From NCBI GenBank assembly GCA_008828725.1, contig MEHQ01003082.1:291641-355640 (forward strand): a stretch of DNA of 64,000 bases, given 5' to 3'. Every line of letters starts with the position of its first letter. The first letter of the stretch is position 1. This document shows positions 1 to 12,658 of the stretch, one piece after another. Both the position numbers and the translations under genes were made by a program. The notes under the pieces are model-generated. The model saw only the letters and a list, made by a program, of their open reading frames with translations, did no database searches and had not been told where the DNA came from. Origin of the DNA: Saccharina japonica (Eukaryota > Sar > Phaeophyceae > Laminariales > Laminariaceae).

Positions 1-842
1 AATCTGGGCCAGGCTGGATTTCTTATTGGAAATAGGGTGTTTTCTACACTAATTGCAAGATAATGACTTCCGATTTTTCATGTTGCTCTTTATCTCAGCC
101 TGGCTTTCTTATTAGCATGTTTCTTACTATGTGTCCGGTACTACTGTATACCGCTACTACTTAAAGCTGGAAAAACATAAAACACTCTAATGTGATAGGA
201 CTGGGTGAGACACAGAGTATCCCCTTGCAGGTTTGTCTATTAAGCATCCTTGGTGTTACTCACTTTCCGTAGAGTCAAGCGTAGAAGAGAAGCAGCTTAT
301 ATTAATCCCCGAGTCAGATGACATCTGCTCGGGATGGGCTTCAAGTATGGCCCACAGATATTATAAATACCCCGAATACCGAATACGAATGCCATCCAAG
401 TTATACGAAAACGGATCAATTACCTATGCAGAGGTAATTACCGGCCTTCCTAGCCCATACCATTACACTAAACCTAAAACCCCCAAAAAAATACGAAAGC
501 CAAACACTAAAAAATAAACAAACATGCGCTCATAGGCCGAGTCCCTAGAAGACAAGTTGGCGGTTTTTACTGGTACGGTCAGTGGTATGTACGATACGTG
601 TGATATACCAACACAAGGGAGATACAAGATAACCGGACAGAACGCAGCCAAGAAGAATGCAAACAATTTGAGGGCGTCGGCCACCAAAATCGACGACAAC
701 AAGAACATTTCACAGAGAAAGAGAGTGCTGACCTCTTAGTTGTTTCACCCAATTGGGTATCAACGTATTCACCTGCGCTGCCAATGGTATTATCAGCCTG
801 CGCCAGTCAGAGTTTGCGCGAGAATTGGCGTCTAACGTGCTG

Positions 843-1040
843 CTTTGCTTTTATTCATTTTTTGCATTCGCCATTTTTGCTCCGTTTCCCTCCCATTTAC
901 TGTCGCAACTCCGATCCGAGGTAACATGCTGGACTTTCTCCCCTCTCCAACTACAGTGCTTCCCTTGCATTGTTATCGCCGCGACGTACGACATCAACAC
1001 CCTCTTCGCTCGTCGTCTCATTCATGTTGAATTGTGGCTA
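843..1040 (-). repeat. SINE family S1, 3' part (reversed)
   Basis: The reverse complement matches the body and 3' region of the S1 SINE at 1764-2089, including the TGAGTTGCGAC-like, ATCGCGATAA-like and CGACGAG-like blocks, at clearly lower identity than the intact copies. The tRNA-like head is not recognisable here. An identical fragment lies at 7520-7717 in the second duplication copy. Confidence 0.65.
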
Positions 1041-1763
1041 CGAGCACAGATAGATGTTATCCACGGGTAGTTGGTGCCACACGATAGTAAAACTTGTTTT
1101 CTTGCTAACATGTTGCAGTAATGAGCATAGACATTGTAGAACTTTGAATGGACATTCTCGGAATGTTGGTACCAAACCAAACTTTCCGAATGTTACACCT
1201 GATTATACACTGCTGGTCGTCTTGAAGAAGCCCTGTGACACTGAGTTTGCATGAAAAACACTGCTGTGACGTCGTCCCCTGCTCGCGGAAATGACCGTCG
1301 GCCAATATTGCGTATATGCCAGAAGAGCGAAAACAGCTTGGGTGTGTAAAACGGTCTGCCTGGTGGTACTAAAACAGCATCTTGCCAACTGCACCCTCCA
1401 CCCCCGAACCCACCCGTCCTCGGCCACACTTTCGAAAAGCAGCAGACCTACTGTGCCCTGGACGTGCTACTACACTGTCTGCTCACTGGCAGGACATACC
1501 ATTGACACGTGAGTGGGGGGATATCGTTTGCTGTTGGTAGCACGTTTATCCCAGCGGTACCGAACGGTTTGCTACGAATAATAATAGTGATTTGATAAGC
1601 TATTTAGTTTCATGTCTGACGGCGCTGCTCATCTGGGAAACTACTAAGCAATAGCTTGTTTTTCAGATTTTCAGTATGGTTCGTCATTAGGCTATAAGAA
1701 TAGGTCGTGGGATGGCTAAACAATTGAGGTATACTCGTAATCAAAATGCAGTAGTAGCCGGTC

Positions 1764-2089
1764 GCCCCGGTGGTCTAACTGGTAGCCACGAAGCCTGTAG
1801 GGCCGGATATCGAGGGTTCGATTCTCCGCATGGAGATTTTTATTCTCAAGTGACACCGACTGTCGAGAGCGCAAATTATAGCGTGGGTAATAAGCAAAAT
1901 TCGACGAGAGTTGACGAGGGAAGAAATTGCTGAAATCTTCTCGCGATAAAAATGCAAAGCAAGAACCGTAGTGGGAGAGGAGGGAGAGGAGCCTACTTTG
2001 TGACCCCGGATCTGAGTTGCGACTAGGGAGGGAGAAAGACGGAAGTGCGAAGATAATGCATGGGATGGGAAAAAAAACAAAAGTAGTAG
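1764..2089 (+). repeat. tRNA-derived SINE, family S1
   Basis: The head begins GCCCCGG and carries an A-box-like TGGTCTAACTGG followed about 40 bases later by a B-box GGTTCGATTCT, the two internal pol III promoter boxes at tRNA spacing. The T-arm pairing is imperfect, so this is a tRNA-derived head, not a working tRNA. It is followed by a roughly 250-base body and an A-rich end (eight A near 2070). The same head-plus-body arrangement occurs reversed at 22385-22617 and, as part of the large duplication, at 8441-8766, which shows a dispersed retroposed family. Confidence 0.75.
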
Positions 2090-3330
2090 TCTTAAGGGGC
2101 CCCTTCGGTCATAAATAAAAAATATATTTGGCCAAAGAAAAACATATGTTTCGTCTTTTTTACAGCAGCAACGCTATTTATGGTATAATAACACGATATC
2201 AGTACTCCTTACGGAACACGGCATAGCTCCAGTTGTAATGCCCAGACCTTGTTCGTTATAGTATATAGGAGGAGGTGTTGGGACCCTTGGAGTTGCAAGG
2301 GAGCGTAAGCATTGGTGTGTTTGCATGAGCAAACGAAAGTGCTCCGCAGCAAGACTTTTGATTGTTTCGGAGCTCCTGTTTGGTATGTACGTACTGCTGT
2401 GGCCACGTAGGACGCCGCGGACGGTCGAACTACAGGCTCAGATAGGTTTACATACTATTGCTCGGCGTCCTCGTCGAAAATCTGAGCTACAATAAATTAT
2501 AGTATCAGCAGCCGGAGAAACTGCCATTCATTGTTCAAGTTCGTCTTTGTTTGGGTACCAGGGGCGTGGCGAGTCGTTTTGAGTAAGAGGCACTTTTCGA
2601 GATGAAAAAGGCGGCTGATCGATACGCTTTCTGAGACACGAATGTTGACCATGACTTACGCTCTCTGACACTACTCATCGGTGGACAGACTAATCATTAG
2701 AACTAGAGAAATGTTGTTTTCCGTAGGAATTCATTAAAACGTTAAACTATTACCAGGAATAGTATGGCAACGGAAACAAAAAAATGTTTTATTTTCTCGC
2801 TCGAACATTTCTTGCCTGATAGGACCCCTTAAGGTGTGTGCTTCAAAGCCTCTATATTTTAAACGAGTCACCACCATCCGTACAGGACATCTTCTAGTAA
2901 TAATAGGAAACGGGAAATCTGGTCCTTACTTGATTTTTATTTGAGAGAGAGTGCTTTCTACACTAATATCAAGATAACTACTCACGAAATTATTTTCCTC
3001 TATATCTCAGCCTGGATTTCTTATTTACCTGTTTCTTATTAGGTGTCCCTCACTGTATCGTAGTAGTAGGTGCACGCCTATGTTGATATACATATTAGGG
3101 TAGCATCCCGTCTCAAGCTGGGGCTATGATAAATTCGAGCAGAGCGTTATTGGTATCATCGAGCGTTTCCGTATCATCGCGTGTGTTGTTGACAAACATA
3201 CAGGGACGCATGTTACGGCAGATTAGCGGAAACGGATACGGGAAAATATCGGAAATAAGGTTTGGTTGTCTCGTACCGCTGATACGGTGACGAGCGAGCA
3301 AACGATAACGAAAAATGAAAATTACCACCT

Positions 3331-3497
3331 GAGCAAGGGTGGTCGAAAAGTTTTTTTCGACACACCACGTCGAATTATTCAACTTCGACCCTCCCGACAG
3401 GGGGGGGCGCTACGCAAGGCAAGGGTGGTCGAAAAACTATTTTTCGACACACCACGTCGAATTATTCAACTTCGACCCTCCCGACAGGGGGGGGGGG
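3331..3497. repeat. 83-bp tandem pair with foldback ends
   Basis: Two adjacent copies of an 83-base unit that begins GCAAGGGTGGTCGAA and ends in TTCGACCCTCCCGACAGG plus a G run. Each unit is itself a foldback (GGGTGGTCGAA against TTCGACCCTC, and TTTTTCGA against its complement), so it resembles a miniature inverted-repeat element. A related single unit lies at 22990-23056. The pair recurs at 10008-10174 in the duplicate. Confidence 0.7.
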
Positions 3498-3556
3498 GGT
3501 ACCTGACACCGTCCCCTCCCTCTACTCCTGAACAAAAATACCCATACAAAGCTGAA

Positions 3557-3685
3557 CACAGGGGACGGTAAAGAGCCCCCCCCTGCTTGTAAAACTGGAT
3601 AAAGGGGACGGTAGAGAGCCGCCCCCTCCCTGCTTGTGAAACTGAACACAGGGGACGGGAGAGAGCCCCCCCCCCCTCCCTGCTC
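3557..3685. repeat. ~50-bp tandem repeat, three units
   Basis: Three imperfect units each containing ACAGGGGACGG, AGAGCC, a C run and CCCTGCTTGT. Present again at 10234-10362. No coding signal. Confidence 0.6.
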
Positions 3686-3810
3686 TGGTCATATGACTAC
3701 GGCCGTATAAAGGAGCTATGACCAGAACGGTATAAAGGAGCTATGAGCTCGCTCGAAGATGAACCATAAAACCCTGGAGAGAGCGGTGGGATCGGCAAGC
3801 AGACTAATCG

Positions 3811-4215
3811 ATAGACCCCAGGTATTTTCCACACCTACCTGTGCTTGCAACGAGAATCCACCAGGGAAACGAACCGCTGACCGCGTCTGGTGTCATTGAC
3901 ACCTTACCTTCCCATGTGCTTCTGTGCATGTATGTCCTGTACGCCATTGTCGGAGAGATCACGAACAGTGCTCGACATTCCAATATTACATCATAGATTG
4001 CCTTGTCGAAGCCGTAAAACGGTAAGGTATTACGCTGAAGTACGATAAAAAACATGCCAGAGTTTGGTATGCCCGTTAAGAACATAAACATACATGTGAT
4101 GACCATGCAGTGCACCACCAAACCTCGACCAAGCATCAAATCAGAACAACCATACATACCAGGTAGGTAAAACATGTCGCACGAAGGATATATGTGGTGT
4201 CGTTTTACGCCTCTC
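3811..4215 (-). repeat. ~400-bp dispersed repeat R400
   Basis: The reverse complement of this stretch matches 37500-37868 at roughly 80% by eye over nearly its full length, from the GTAAAACGGTAAG block to TAGACCCCAGGT. In this copy the minus strand is open for 123 codons (3804-4175), with Trp/Arg/Ser-rich RSTWEG and FPWWILVA stretches, while the 37.5-kb copy reads a similar RSTWEGNIS peptide but is not open throughout. It may be a decayed coding fragment of a mobile element. I do not recognise the family. A third copy is at 10488-10892. Confidence 0.6.
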
Positions 4216-5202
4216 CGGTGTTATACTGTCACACAAATCAGGTACAGTATAGGGCCTGCAATCACAAACAGGAAATGTGGTCCAGGCTGGATTTCTTATT
4301 CGAGAGACGGTGCTTTCTGCACGAATTTTAAGATGAAGACTCCTAAATCTCCTATTTTCCTCTTAATCTCAACCTGGCTTTCTTATTATCAATAGTCTGT
4401 TTCGTACTATACGCCGATATGTGATAATACTTGGTGAGACACAGAGTATCCCCTTGCAGGTTTGTCCATTAGTCATCCTTACTTAATATAACTTACTTTC
4501 CGTACAGTCAAGCGTAAGATAGAAGCAGCTTATACTAATCCCCGAGCCAGATGACATCTATCTGCCTTGGACGGGCTTCAAGTATGGCCCTCAGACCTGC
4601 CTTCCTAGCTCATACCATTACAGATACACCCTGAATACTGTTCAAACCTAACAAAACCGTTGTAAAAAAAACAAACTTCGACCCCTCTGAAGGGGGTACG
4701 TGTGTGATGTCCAAAGGCCTGGCCGCCCTTGACCTGCGTGCGTTCTAATGTACATACGCCAAAAGGAAGGGGGAAAATGTAGGAACAACACCCGTACGGA
4801 AAGCGTGGTTGACAAAGACAGGGAGGAAACGGCAGACAGGGTAGCAAGGTACCAGACGGAATATTACAATGATAATATTATTAGTGGCGAAAACCTTGAT
4901 TGGGTACTTCTACTCGTACACAGTAGTATTAGGACACACCCGTCTCAAACAAATACCCTTTACGACTGAAATCTCGTGGGGGGGACAAAGCACTTGGAAT
5001 TAAAGTCACATTATTTAGGTCTATTGAAACGAGGTGGGTCAACAGTTTGTAGGGAAACAGAGGCCGACGAACGCAGAAAGGAGACGACCGACAGAGTAGC
5101 AAGGTACCAGACCAGCTATAAATAGTTGATAGAGCCTGTCTGTACTACCGGTAAAAAACAGAACTCCTGGAGGGTGCTTTTGGTGTGCTTCGGTTGCCTA
5201 TA

Positions 5203-5432
5203 TATTTCTTTTTTCTCTTTTTTTCTCTTGCATGCACCTGGATTGCTAGCAGGGTAGGTCTTGCCTGTCGTATATGGCGTTGCATTGTCTGCTCTGGTTA
5301 CTGCACTGAGTGTAGTATCTCTGTGTCGTAGTTTTGTGACCACAGAACTGGTACCTTTTTAGGATGAAGAATCGGCACGGACACTGGGTGTGTTGGATGT
5401 CGACGGGTAGAAAGGAAGGTTTAATGTGAAGC
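5203..5432 (-). repeat. Retroposon family RA
   Basis: On the minus strand this family runs from TTCACATTAAACC through a conserved block (CCTAAAAAGGTACCAG, CATATACGACAGGCAAGAC, AGCAATCCAGGTGCATGC) to an A-rich tail. Related copies lie at 11884-12270, 12659-13045, 18408-18740 and 19030-19270, and a partial one at 12565-12640. The A-rich end and dispersed copies suggest a short non-autonomous retroposon. No A/B box pair is clear to me. Confidence 0.6.
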
Positions 5433-5771
5433 AAACACACATATGACCAGGCGATAAAATAGCTATTGGCCGGGATAGGTTCGTACCTGGGTTTTTGTTA
5501 GTGGATGAGCTGCGGCAAGTTCCACACTACCCGGAGAGTTTACTCTTCGGGTGGCTATCCCCACCGCACCGGGCCCCTTCGGGGGTCAGGTCGGGTCAAC
5601 ATGCTCAAGTTACCGAAGGTCGTAGACAGCAAGGGCTGATACTTCCGAGGGAGCATGGAGTGAATTGACACACGACACGAAGTGCACGAATTGAGACGTG
5701 GAAGTGTGGAGGGCGTAAGCTTTATTTTGACCCTTCCGCCGGAGGATAAAAAAAAAAAAAAAAAAAAAAAA
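5433..5771. other. Anonymous stretch ending in A24
   Basis: No gene is recognised. Two small hairpins (CCCGGAGAG/CTCTTCGGG near 5540 and CCCCTTCGGGGG near 5576) lie upstream of a run of 24 A at 5748-5771. The A run directly abuts the start of a minisatellite fragment. It may be the 3' end of another retroposed sequence. Confidence 0.4.
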
Positions 5772-6040
5772 TTAGGAATTAATTGTCAGCCTCATTCCAA
5801 TTAATAGACTTTAACGTTGATCTATTGTAGGCGCAATAGTCTATTGCGATGCCTATTGTACAAGGCTTAAGCAGAAACGAAATGTAATGCGCCTCCTAGA
5901 TCATCCTCCGAAATATATTGTCTGATCAATTCCAGTCTACTCGATCCCAATTAATAAACTGTATCCATGAATCAATTGGCCCGGCAATTCCAATCGCTAG
6001 ACAGCCTCATGAGTCGTTTGCTTTTTGCTACAACACGACA
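5772..6040. repeat. Fragment of the AATTGGAATTG repeat element
   Basis: Shares long blocks with 15540-15800, including GGCGCAATAGTCTATTGCG, CATCCTCCGAAATAT and AGACAGCCTCA. It is therefore a second, partial copy of the 14046-16551 element, located between the two 5.17-kb duplication copies. Confidence 0.7.
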
Positions 6041-6705
6041 TGCTTACAAAAACCAAAACACATGAAACTTATTTTATGTGTGGCCGGGCAGGGCAAATGT
6101 TTGTTACTTCAAGTGAATTTGGTGTTTTGTGGTTCTGTTTGGTTGTGTCTCTTTTTTTTTTTACAGCGGGATGCTTATACAAAAACGAAAAACATTGAAT
6201 TTGTGACCGGCCCTAAGATTCCACGGGGGGGGGGCGGGTGGTACTGCTGTGATAACGCCCCACATAGTCTATACCTCAGCAAAGGAAGGCTCCTCTGTAC
6301 CATACAACACAAATGGTAGTAAACCCGTGGAAAGTCTTGTTTTTTTTTCCTTTTTTCCCCTTTTCCTTTTTCCTTTTTTTTTTCTTTGTGTCGTTTTTTT
6401 CTTTGGATTGATCTCACTGTTCCGTTTCTTGGTTGAGGTGTACGATGGATTTATTTTATCGCGGTCCGCAGAACTTTGCGGCTTCTCTCCAACTATACAT
6501 AAGTGGTCTCGGTGAAGGTAAGAGCTCCGTCAAGTGAACATAGGGGGCCCCTTCGAAACGGCCTAGGCGCTTGCCCCCTCTAAGGCAAATATACCGAATA
6601 CGAATGCCATCCAAGTTACTACGAAACCGCACACGCTAAACAGATACAATCTCTTACAATAACAGGAAAATTCTGGGCCACGAGTACATTGGGATTTCAT
6701 CCATT
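6041..6705. other. Anonymous, pyrimidine-rich spacer
   Basis: No gene is supported. A short repeat (ATGCTTACAAAAACC and ATGCTTATACAAAAACG) occurs at 6040 and 6170, and a T-rich tract spans about 6338-6402. The segment 6588-6625 repeats the CCGAATACGAATGCCATCCA block found at 378-397. Open frames are low-complexity. Confidence 0.5.
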
Positions 6706-9700
6706 GAAATAGGGTGTTTTCTACACTAATTGCAAGATAATGACTTCCGATTTTTCATGTTGCTCTTTATCTCAGCCTGGCTTTCTTATTAGCATGTTTC
6801 TTACTATGTGTCCGGTACTACTGTATACCGCTACTACTTAAAGCTGGAAAAACATAAAACACTCTAATGTGATAGGACTGGGTGAGACACAGAGTATCCC
6901 CTTGCAGGTTTGTCTATTAAGCATCCTTGGTGTTACTCACTTTCCGTAGAGTCAAGCGTAGAAGAGAAGCAGCTTATATTAATCCCCGAGTCAGATGACA
7001 TCTGCTCGGGATGGGCTTCAAGTATGGCCCACAGATATTATAAATACCCCGAATACCGAATACGAATGCCATCCAAGTTATACGAAAACGGATCAATTAC
7101 CTATGCAGAGGTAATTACCGGCCTTCCTAGCCCATACCATTACACTAAACCTAAAACCCCCAAAAAAATACGAAAGCCAAACACTAAAAAATAAACAAAC
7201 ATGCGCTCATAGGCCGAGTCCCTAGAAGACAAGTTGGCGGTTTTTACTGGTACGGTCAGTGGTATGTACGATACGTGTGATATACCAACACAAGGGAGAT
7301 ACAAGATAACCGGACAGAACGCAGCCAAGAAGAATGCAAACAATTTGAGGGCGTCGGCCACCAAAATCGACGACAACAAGAACATTTCACAGAGAAAGAG
7401 AGTGCTGACCTCTTAGTTGTTTCACCCAATTGGGTATCAACGTATTCACCTGCGCTGCCAATGGTATTATCAGCCTGCGCCAGTCAGAGTTTGCGCGAGA
7501 ATTGGCGTCTAACGTGCTGCTTTGCTTTTATTCATTTTTTGCATTCGCCATTTTTGCTCCGTTTCCCTCCCATTTACTGTCGCAACTCCGATCCGAGGTA
7601 ACATGCTGGACTTTCTCCCCTCTCCAACTACAGTGCTTCCCTTGCATTGTTATCGCCGCGACGTACGACATCAACACCCTCTTCGCTCGTCGTCTCATTC
7701 ATGTTGAATTGTGGCTACGAGCACAGATAGATGTTATCCACGGGTAGTTGGTGCCACACGATAGTAAAACTTGTTTTCTTGCTAACATGTTGCAGTAATG
7801 AGCATAGACATTGTAGAACTTTGAATGGACATTCTCGGAATGTTGGTACCAAACCAAACTTTCCGAATGTTACACCTGATTATACACTGCTGGTCGTCTT
7901 GAAGAAGCCCTGTGACACTGAGTTTGCATGAAAAACACTGCTGTGACGTCGTCCCCTGCTCGCGGAAATGACCGTCGGCCAATATTGCGTATATGCCAGA
8001 AGAGCGAAAACAGCTTGGGTGTGTAAAACGGTCTGCCTGGTGGTACTAAAACAGCATCTTGCCAACTGCACCCTCCACCCCCGAACCCACCCGTCCTCGG
8101 CCACACTTTCGAAAAGCAGCAGACCTACTGTGCCCTGGACGTGCTACTACACTGTCTGCTCACTGGCAGGACATACCATTGACACGTGAGTGGGGGGATA
8201 TCGTTTGCTGTTGGTAGCACGTTTATCCCAGCGGTACCGAACGGTTTGCTACGAATAATAATAGTGATTTGATAAGCTATTTAGTTTCATGTCTGACGGC
8301 GCTGCTCATCTGGGAAACTACTAAGCAATAGCTTGTTTTTCAGATTTTCAGTATGGTTCGTCATTAGGCTATAAGAATAGGTCGTGGGATGGCTAAACAA
8401 TTGAGGTATACTCGTAATCAAAATGCAGTAGTAGCCGGTCGCCCCGGTGGTCTAACTGGTAGCCACGAAGCCTGTAGGGCCGGATATCGAGGGTTCGATT
8501 CTCCGCATGGAGATTTTTATTCTCAAGTGACACCGACTGTCGAGAGCGCAAATTATAGCGTGGGTAATAAGCAAAATTCGACGAGAGTTGACGAGGGAAG
8601 AAATTGCTGAAATCTTCTCGCGATAAAAATGCAAGGCAAGAACCGTAGTGGGGGAGGAGGGAGAGGAGCCTACTTTGTGACCCCGGATCTGAGTTGCGAC
8701 TAGGGAGGGAGAAAGACGGAAGTGCGAAGATAATGCATGGGATGGGAAAAAAAACAAAAGTAGTAGTCTTAAGGGGCCCCTTCGGTCATAAATAAAAAAT
8801 ATATTTGGCCAAAGAAAAACATATGTTTCGTCTTTTTTACAGCAGCAACGCTATTTATGGTATAATAACACGATATCAGTACTCCTTACGGAACACGGCA
8901 TAGCTCCAGTTGTAATGCCCAGACCTTGTTCGTTATAGTATATAGGAGGAGGTGTTGGGACCCTTGGAGTTGCAAGGGAGCGTAAGCATTGGTGTGTTTG
9001 CATGAGCAAACGAAAGTGCTCCGCAGCAAGACTTTTGATTGTTTCGGAGCTCCTGTTTGGTATGTACGTACTGCTGTGGCCACGTAGGACGCCGCGGACG
9101 GTCGAACTACAGGCTCAGATAGGTTTACATACTATTGCTCGGCGTCCTCGTCGAAAATCTGAGCTACAATAAATTATAGTATCAGCAGCCGGAGAAACTG
9201 CCATTCATTGTTCAAGTTCGTCTTTGTTTGGGTACCAGGGGCGTGGCGAGTCGTTTTGAGTAAGAGGCACTTTTCGAGATGAAAAAGGCGGCTGATCGAT
9301 ACGCTTTCTGAGACACGAATGTTGACCATGACTTACGCTCTCTGACACTACTCATCGGTGGACAGACTAATCATTAGAACTAGAGAAATGTTGTTTTCCG
9401 TAGGAATTCATTAAAACGTTAAACTATTACCAGGAATAGTATGGCAACGGAAACAAAAAAATGTTTTATTTTCTCGCTCGAACATTTCTTGCCTGATAGG
9501 ACCCCTTAAGGTGTGTGCTTCAAAGCCTCTATATTTTAAACGAGTCACCACCATCCGTACAGGACATCTTCTAGTAATAATAGGAAACGGGAAATCTGGT
9601 CCTTACTTGATTTTTATTTGAGAGAGGGTGCTTTCTACACTAATATCAAGATAACTACTCACGAAATTATTTTCCTCTATATCTCAGCCTGGATTTCTTA

Positions 9701-11879
9701 TTTACCTGTTTCTTATTAGGTGTCCCTCACTGTATCGTAGTAGTAGGTGCACGCCTATGTTGATATACATATTAGGGTAGCATCCCGTCTCAAGCTGGGG
9801 CTATGATAAATTCGAGCAGAGCGTTATTGGTATCATCGAGCGTTTCCGTATCATCGCGTGTGTTGTTGACAAACATACAGGGACGCATGTTACGGCAGAT
9901 TAGCGGAAACGGATACGGGAAAATATCGGAAATAAGGTTTGGTTGTCTCGTACCGCTGATACGGTGACGAGCGAGCAAACGATAACGAAAAATGAAAATT
10001 ACCACCTGAGCAAGGGTGGTCGAAAAGTTTTTTTCGACACACCACGTCGAATTATTCAACTTCGACCCTCCCGACAGGGGGGGGCGCTACGCAAGGCAAG
10101 GGTGGTCGAAAAACTATTTTTCGACACACCACGTCGAATTATTCAACTTCGACCCTCCCGACAGGGGGGGGGGGGGTACCTGACACCGTCCCCTCCCTCT
10201 ACTCCTGAACAAAAATACCCATACAAAGCTGAACACAGGGGACGGTAAAGAGCCCCCCCCTGCTTGTAAAACTGGATAAAGGGGACGGTAGAGAGCCGCC
10301 CCCTCCCTGCTTGTGAAACTGAACACAGGGGACGGGAGAGAGCCCCCCCCCCCTCCCTGCTCTGGTCATATGACTACGGCCGTATAAAGGAGCTATGACC
10401 AGAACGGTATAAAGGAGCTATGAGCTCGCTCGAAGATGAACCATAAAACCCTGGAGAGAGCGGTGGGATCGGCAAGCAGACTAATCGATAGACCCCAGGT
10501 ATTTTCCACACCTACCTGTGCTTGCAACGAGAATCCACCAGGGAAACGAACCGCTGACCGCGTCTGGTGTCATTGACACCTTACCTTCCCATGTGCTTCT
10601 GTGCATGTATGTCCTGTACGCCATTGTCGGAGAGATCACGAACAGTGCTCGACATTCCAATATTACATCATAGATTGCCTTGTCGAAGCCGTAAAACGGT
10701 AAGGTATTACGCTGAAGTACGATAAAAAACATGCCAGAGTTTGGTATGCCCGTTAAGAACATAAACATACATGTGATGACCATGCAGTGCACCACCAAAC
10801 CTCGACCAAGCATCAAATCAGAACAACCATACATACCAGGTAGGTAAAACATGTCGCACGAAGGATATATGTGGTGTCGTTTTACGCCTCTCCGGTGTTA
10901 TACTGTCACACAAATCAGGTACAGTATAGGGCCTGCAATCACAAACAGGAAATGTGGTCCAGGCTGGATTTCTTATTCGAGAGACGGTGCTTTCTGCACG
11001 AATTTTAAGATGAAGACTCCTAAATCTCCTATTTTCCTCTTAATCTCAACCTGGCTTTCTTATTATCAATAGTCTGTTTCGTACTATACGCCGATATGTG
11101 ATAATACTTGGTGAGACACAGAGTATCCCCTTGCAGGTTTGTCCATTAGTCATCCTTACTTAATATAACTTACTTTCCGTACAGTCAAGCGTAAGATAGA
11201 AGCAGCTTATACTAATCCCCGAGCCAGATGACATCTATCTGCCTTGGACGGGCTTCAAGTATGGCCCTCAGACCTGCCTTCCTAGCTCATACCATTACAG
11301 ATACACCCTGAATACTGTTCAAACCTAACAAAACCGTTGTAAAAAAAACAAACTTCGACCCCTCTGAAGGGGGTACGTGTGTGATGTCCAAAGGCCTGGC
11401 CGCCCTTGACCTGCGTGCGTTCTAATGTACATACGCCAAAAGGAAGGGGGAAAATGTAGGAACAACACCCGTACGGAAAGCGTGGTTGACAAAGACAGGG
11501 AGGAAACGGCAGACAGGGTAGCAAGGTACCAGACGGAATATTACAATGATAATATTATTAGTGGCGAAAACCTTGATTGGGTACTTCTACTCGTACACAG
11601 TAGTATTAGGACACACCCGTCTCAAACAAATACCCTTTACGACTGAAATCTCGTGGGGGGGACAAAGCACTTGGAATTAAAGTCACATTATTTAGGTCTA
11701 TTGAAACGAGGTGGGTCAACAGTTTGTAGGGAAACAGAGGCCGACGAACGCAGAAAGGAGACGACCGACAGAGTAGCAAGGTACCAGACCAGCTATAAAT
11801 AGTTGATAGAGCCTGTCTGTACTACCGGTAAAAAACAGAACTCCTGGAGGGTGCTTTTGGTGTGCTTCGGTTGCCTATA
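6706..11879. repeat. 5.17-kb direct duplication, copy 2
   Basis: Second copy of the 29-5202 unit. It diverges from copy 1 exactly after GTTGCCTATA at 11879, where copy 1 runs into a pyrimidine-rich retroposon fragment and copy 2 into a different sequence. All elements described for copy 1 are present 6677 bases further on: SINE at 8441-8766, reversed SINE fragment near 7520-7717, short tandem repeats at 10011-10174 and 10234-10362, and the 400-bp dispersed repeat at 10488-10892. Confidence 0.95.
8441..8766 (+). repeat. tRNA-derived SINE, family S1 (duplicate)
   Basis: Same SINE as 1764-2089, carried in the second copy of the 5.17-kb duplication. Two of the few substitutions between duplication copies fall in its body (near 8633 and 8651). 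Confidence 0.75.
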
Positions 11880-11883
11880 CGAT

Positions 11884-12564
11884 AGTTTCCTTTCGTTCTC
11901 AGTCGTCCTCTGTTCACATTGGTTTTCATGTATTTTTATTTAGACTTACGTTCCATTGGCTGCCACATCTCCGGGGGGAGCAAGGCAATTTATTTCATTG
12001 ACTTTCATTATCGTTTGTTTAACTGTTTTCATTTATGATATTCTTACTACCTTTTCTTTTGTTTTTCTCGTTTGTTTTTGCGTTTCTCCTTCACGTAGAT
12101 GGATTGCGAGCAGCATAGTACCTTTCGCAAAGATATGGCATTGCATTATCTCCTCTGTACGTGCATAGCATCGCAGTATCTCTGTGGCATGATTTTGTGA
12201 GATCTCTCTATTAAGAGGATGAACACTCGGCACGGACACTGAGTGTGCTGGATGTCGACGAGTAGAAAAGACGACGTGTGTGGTACGGTAGAGGTCCGAC
12301 ACGATTTTTCGGATCGCGGTCACAACAGGAGGAGCTGCATACTAGAGGTGTTACCCGACGAGTACCCGCCCTAGACGGGTACCCTCTCAAACCAGAAAAC
12401 AATACCCGGGTACTCGCGAGTATTTACGTCCATTTTGGGCGGGTACCCGGGTACCCGTTTAACAGCCGGGTACCCGTTTAACAACCGGGTACCCGGGTAC
12501 CCGGCACATTATGTATCATGTTTGGTCCTCAACGCTGCCACGGGTAGACTCGAAGAAGGTTGTT
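11884..12564. repeat. 681-bp direct duplication, copy 1
   Basis: Matches 12659-13339 at a constant offset of 775 with only a few substitutions (for example near 12007, 12075 and 12164). It contains a minus-strand RA retroposon (11884-12270) and a GGGTACCC palindrome array (12348-12505). Ends are sharp: after 12564 this copy runs into another RA fragment, while copy 2 runs into unrelated sequence. Confidence 0.9.
12348..12505. repeat. GGGTACCC palindrome array
   Basis: Dense runs of the palindromes GGGTACCC and CCCGGG, with units such as GGGTACCCGTTTAACA repeated. It begins GTGTTACCC, and the related array at 17940-18088 ends in the complementary GGGTAACAC, which suggests terminal inverted repeats of one element family. 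Such arrays are typical of sub-terminal regions of DNA transposons, but no transposase is present. Confidence 0.6.
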
Positions 12565-12658
12565 TTAGGATGAAGAATCGGCACGGACACTGGGTGTGCT
12601 GGATGTCGACGGGTAGAAAGGAAGGTTTAATGTGAAGAACACACACACACACATATAT
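12565..12658 (-). repeat. RA retroposon fragment
   Basis: Nearly identical to 5359-5432 (AGGATGAAGAATCGGCACGG to AGGTTTAATGTGAAG), followed by a short AC/AT microsatellite. It separates the two 681-bp duplication copies. Confidence 0.65.

Larger units (their letters stand above)
29..5202. repeat. 5.17-kb direct duplication, copy 1
   Basis: This stretch recurs at 6706-11879 with a constant offset of 6677 and no indel that I can find. Only about three substitutions were noticed by eye (for example near 1956, 1974 and 2949), so identity exceeds 99.9%. The unit ends sharply at both sides: upstream of 29 and downstream of 5202 the two copies are unrelated. The unit has diverged internal repeats of its own, since the opening block (about 1-500) resembles 2918-3060 and 4265-4680. 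No convincing gene is seen; open frames inside are short and shared only because the DNA is duplicated. It could be a very recent segmental duplication, the outer repeats of a large element, or an assembly artefact. Confidence 0.95.

Noticed and set aside
1712-1933. Possible functional tRNA gene around the A/B boxes
   Set aside because: Acceptor and T stems do not pair properly, and the same head is attached to a conserved body elsewhere, as in a SINE.
6706-11879. 5.17-kb copies as giant LTRs of an element with a 1.5-kb interior
   Set aside because: No TG...CA ends, primer site, polypurine tract or retroelement coding in between.
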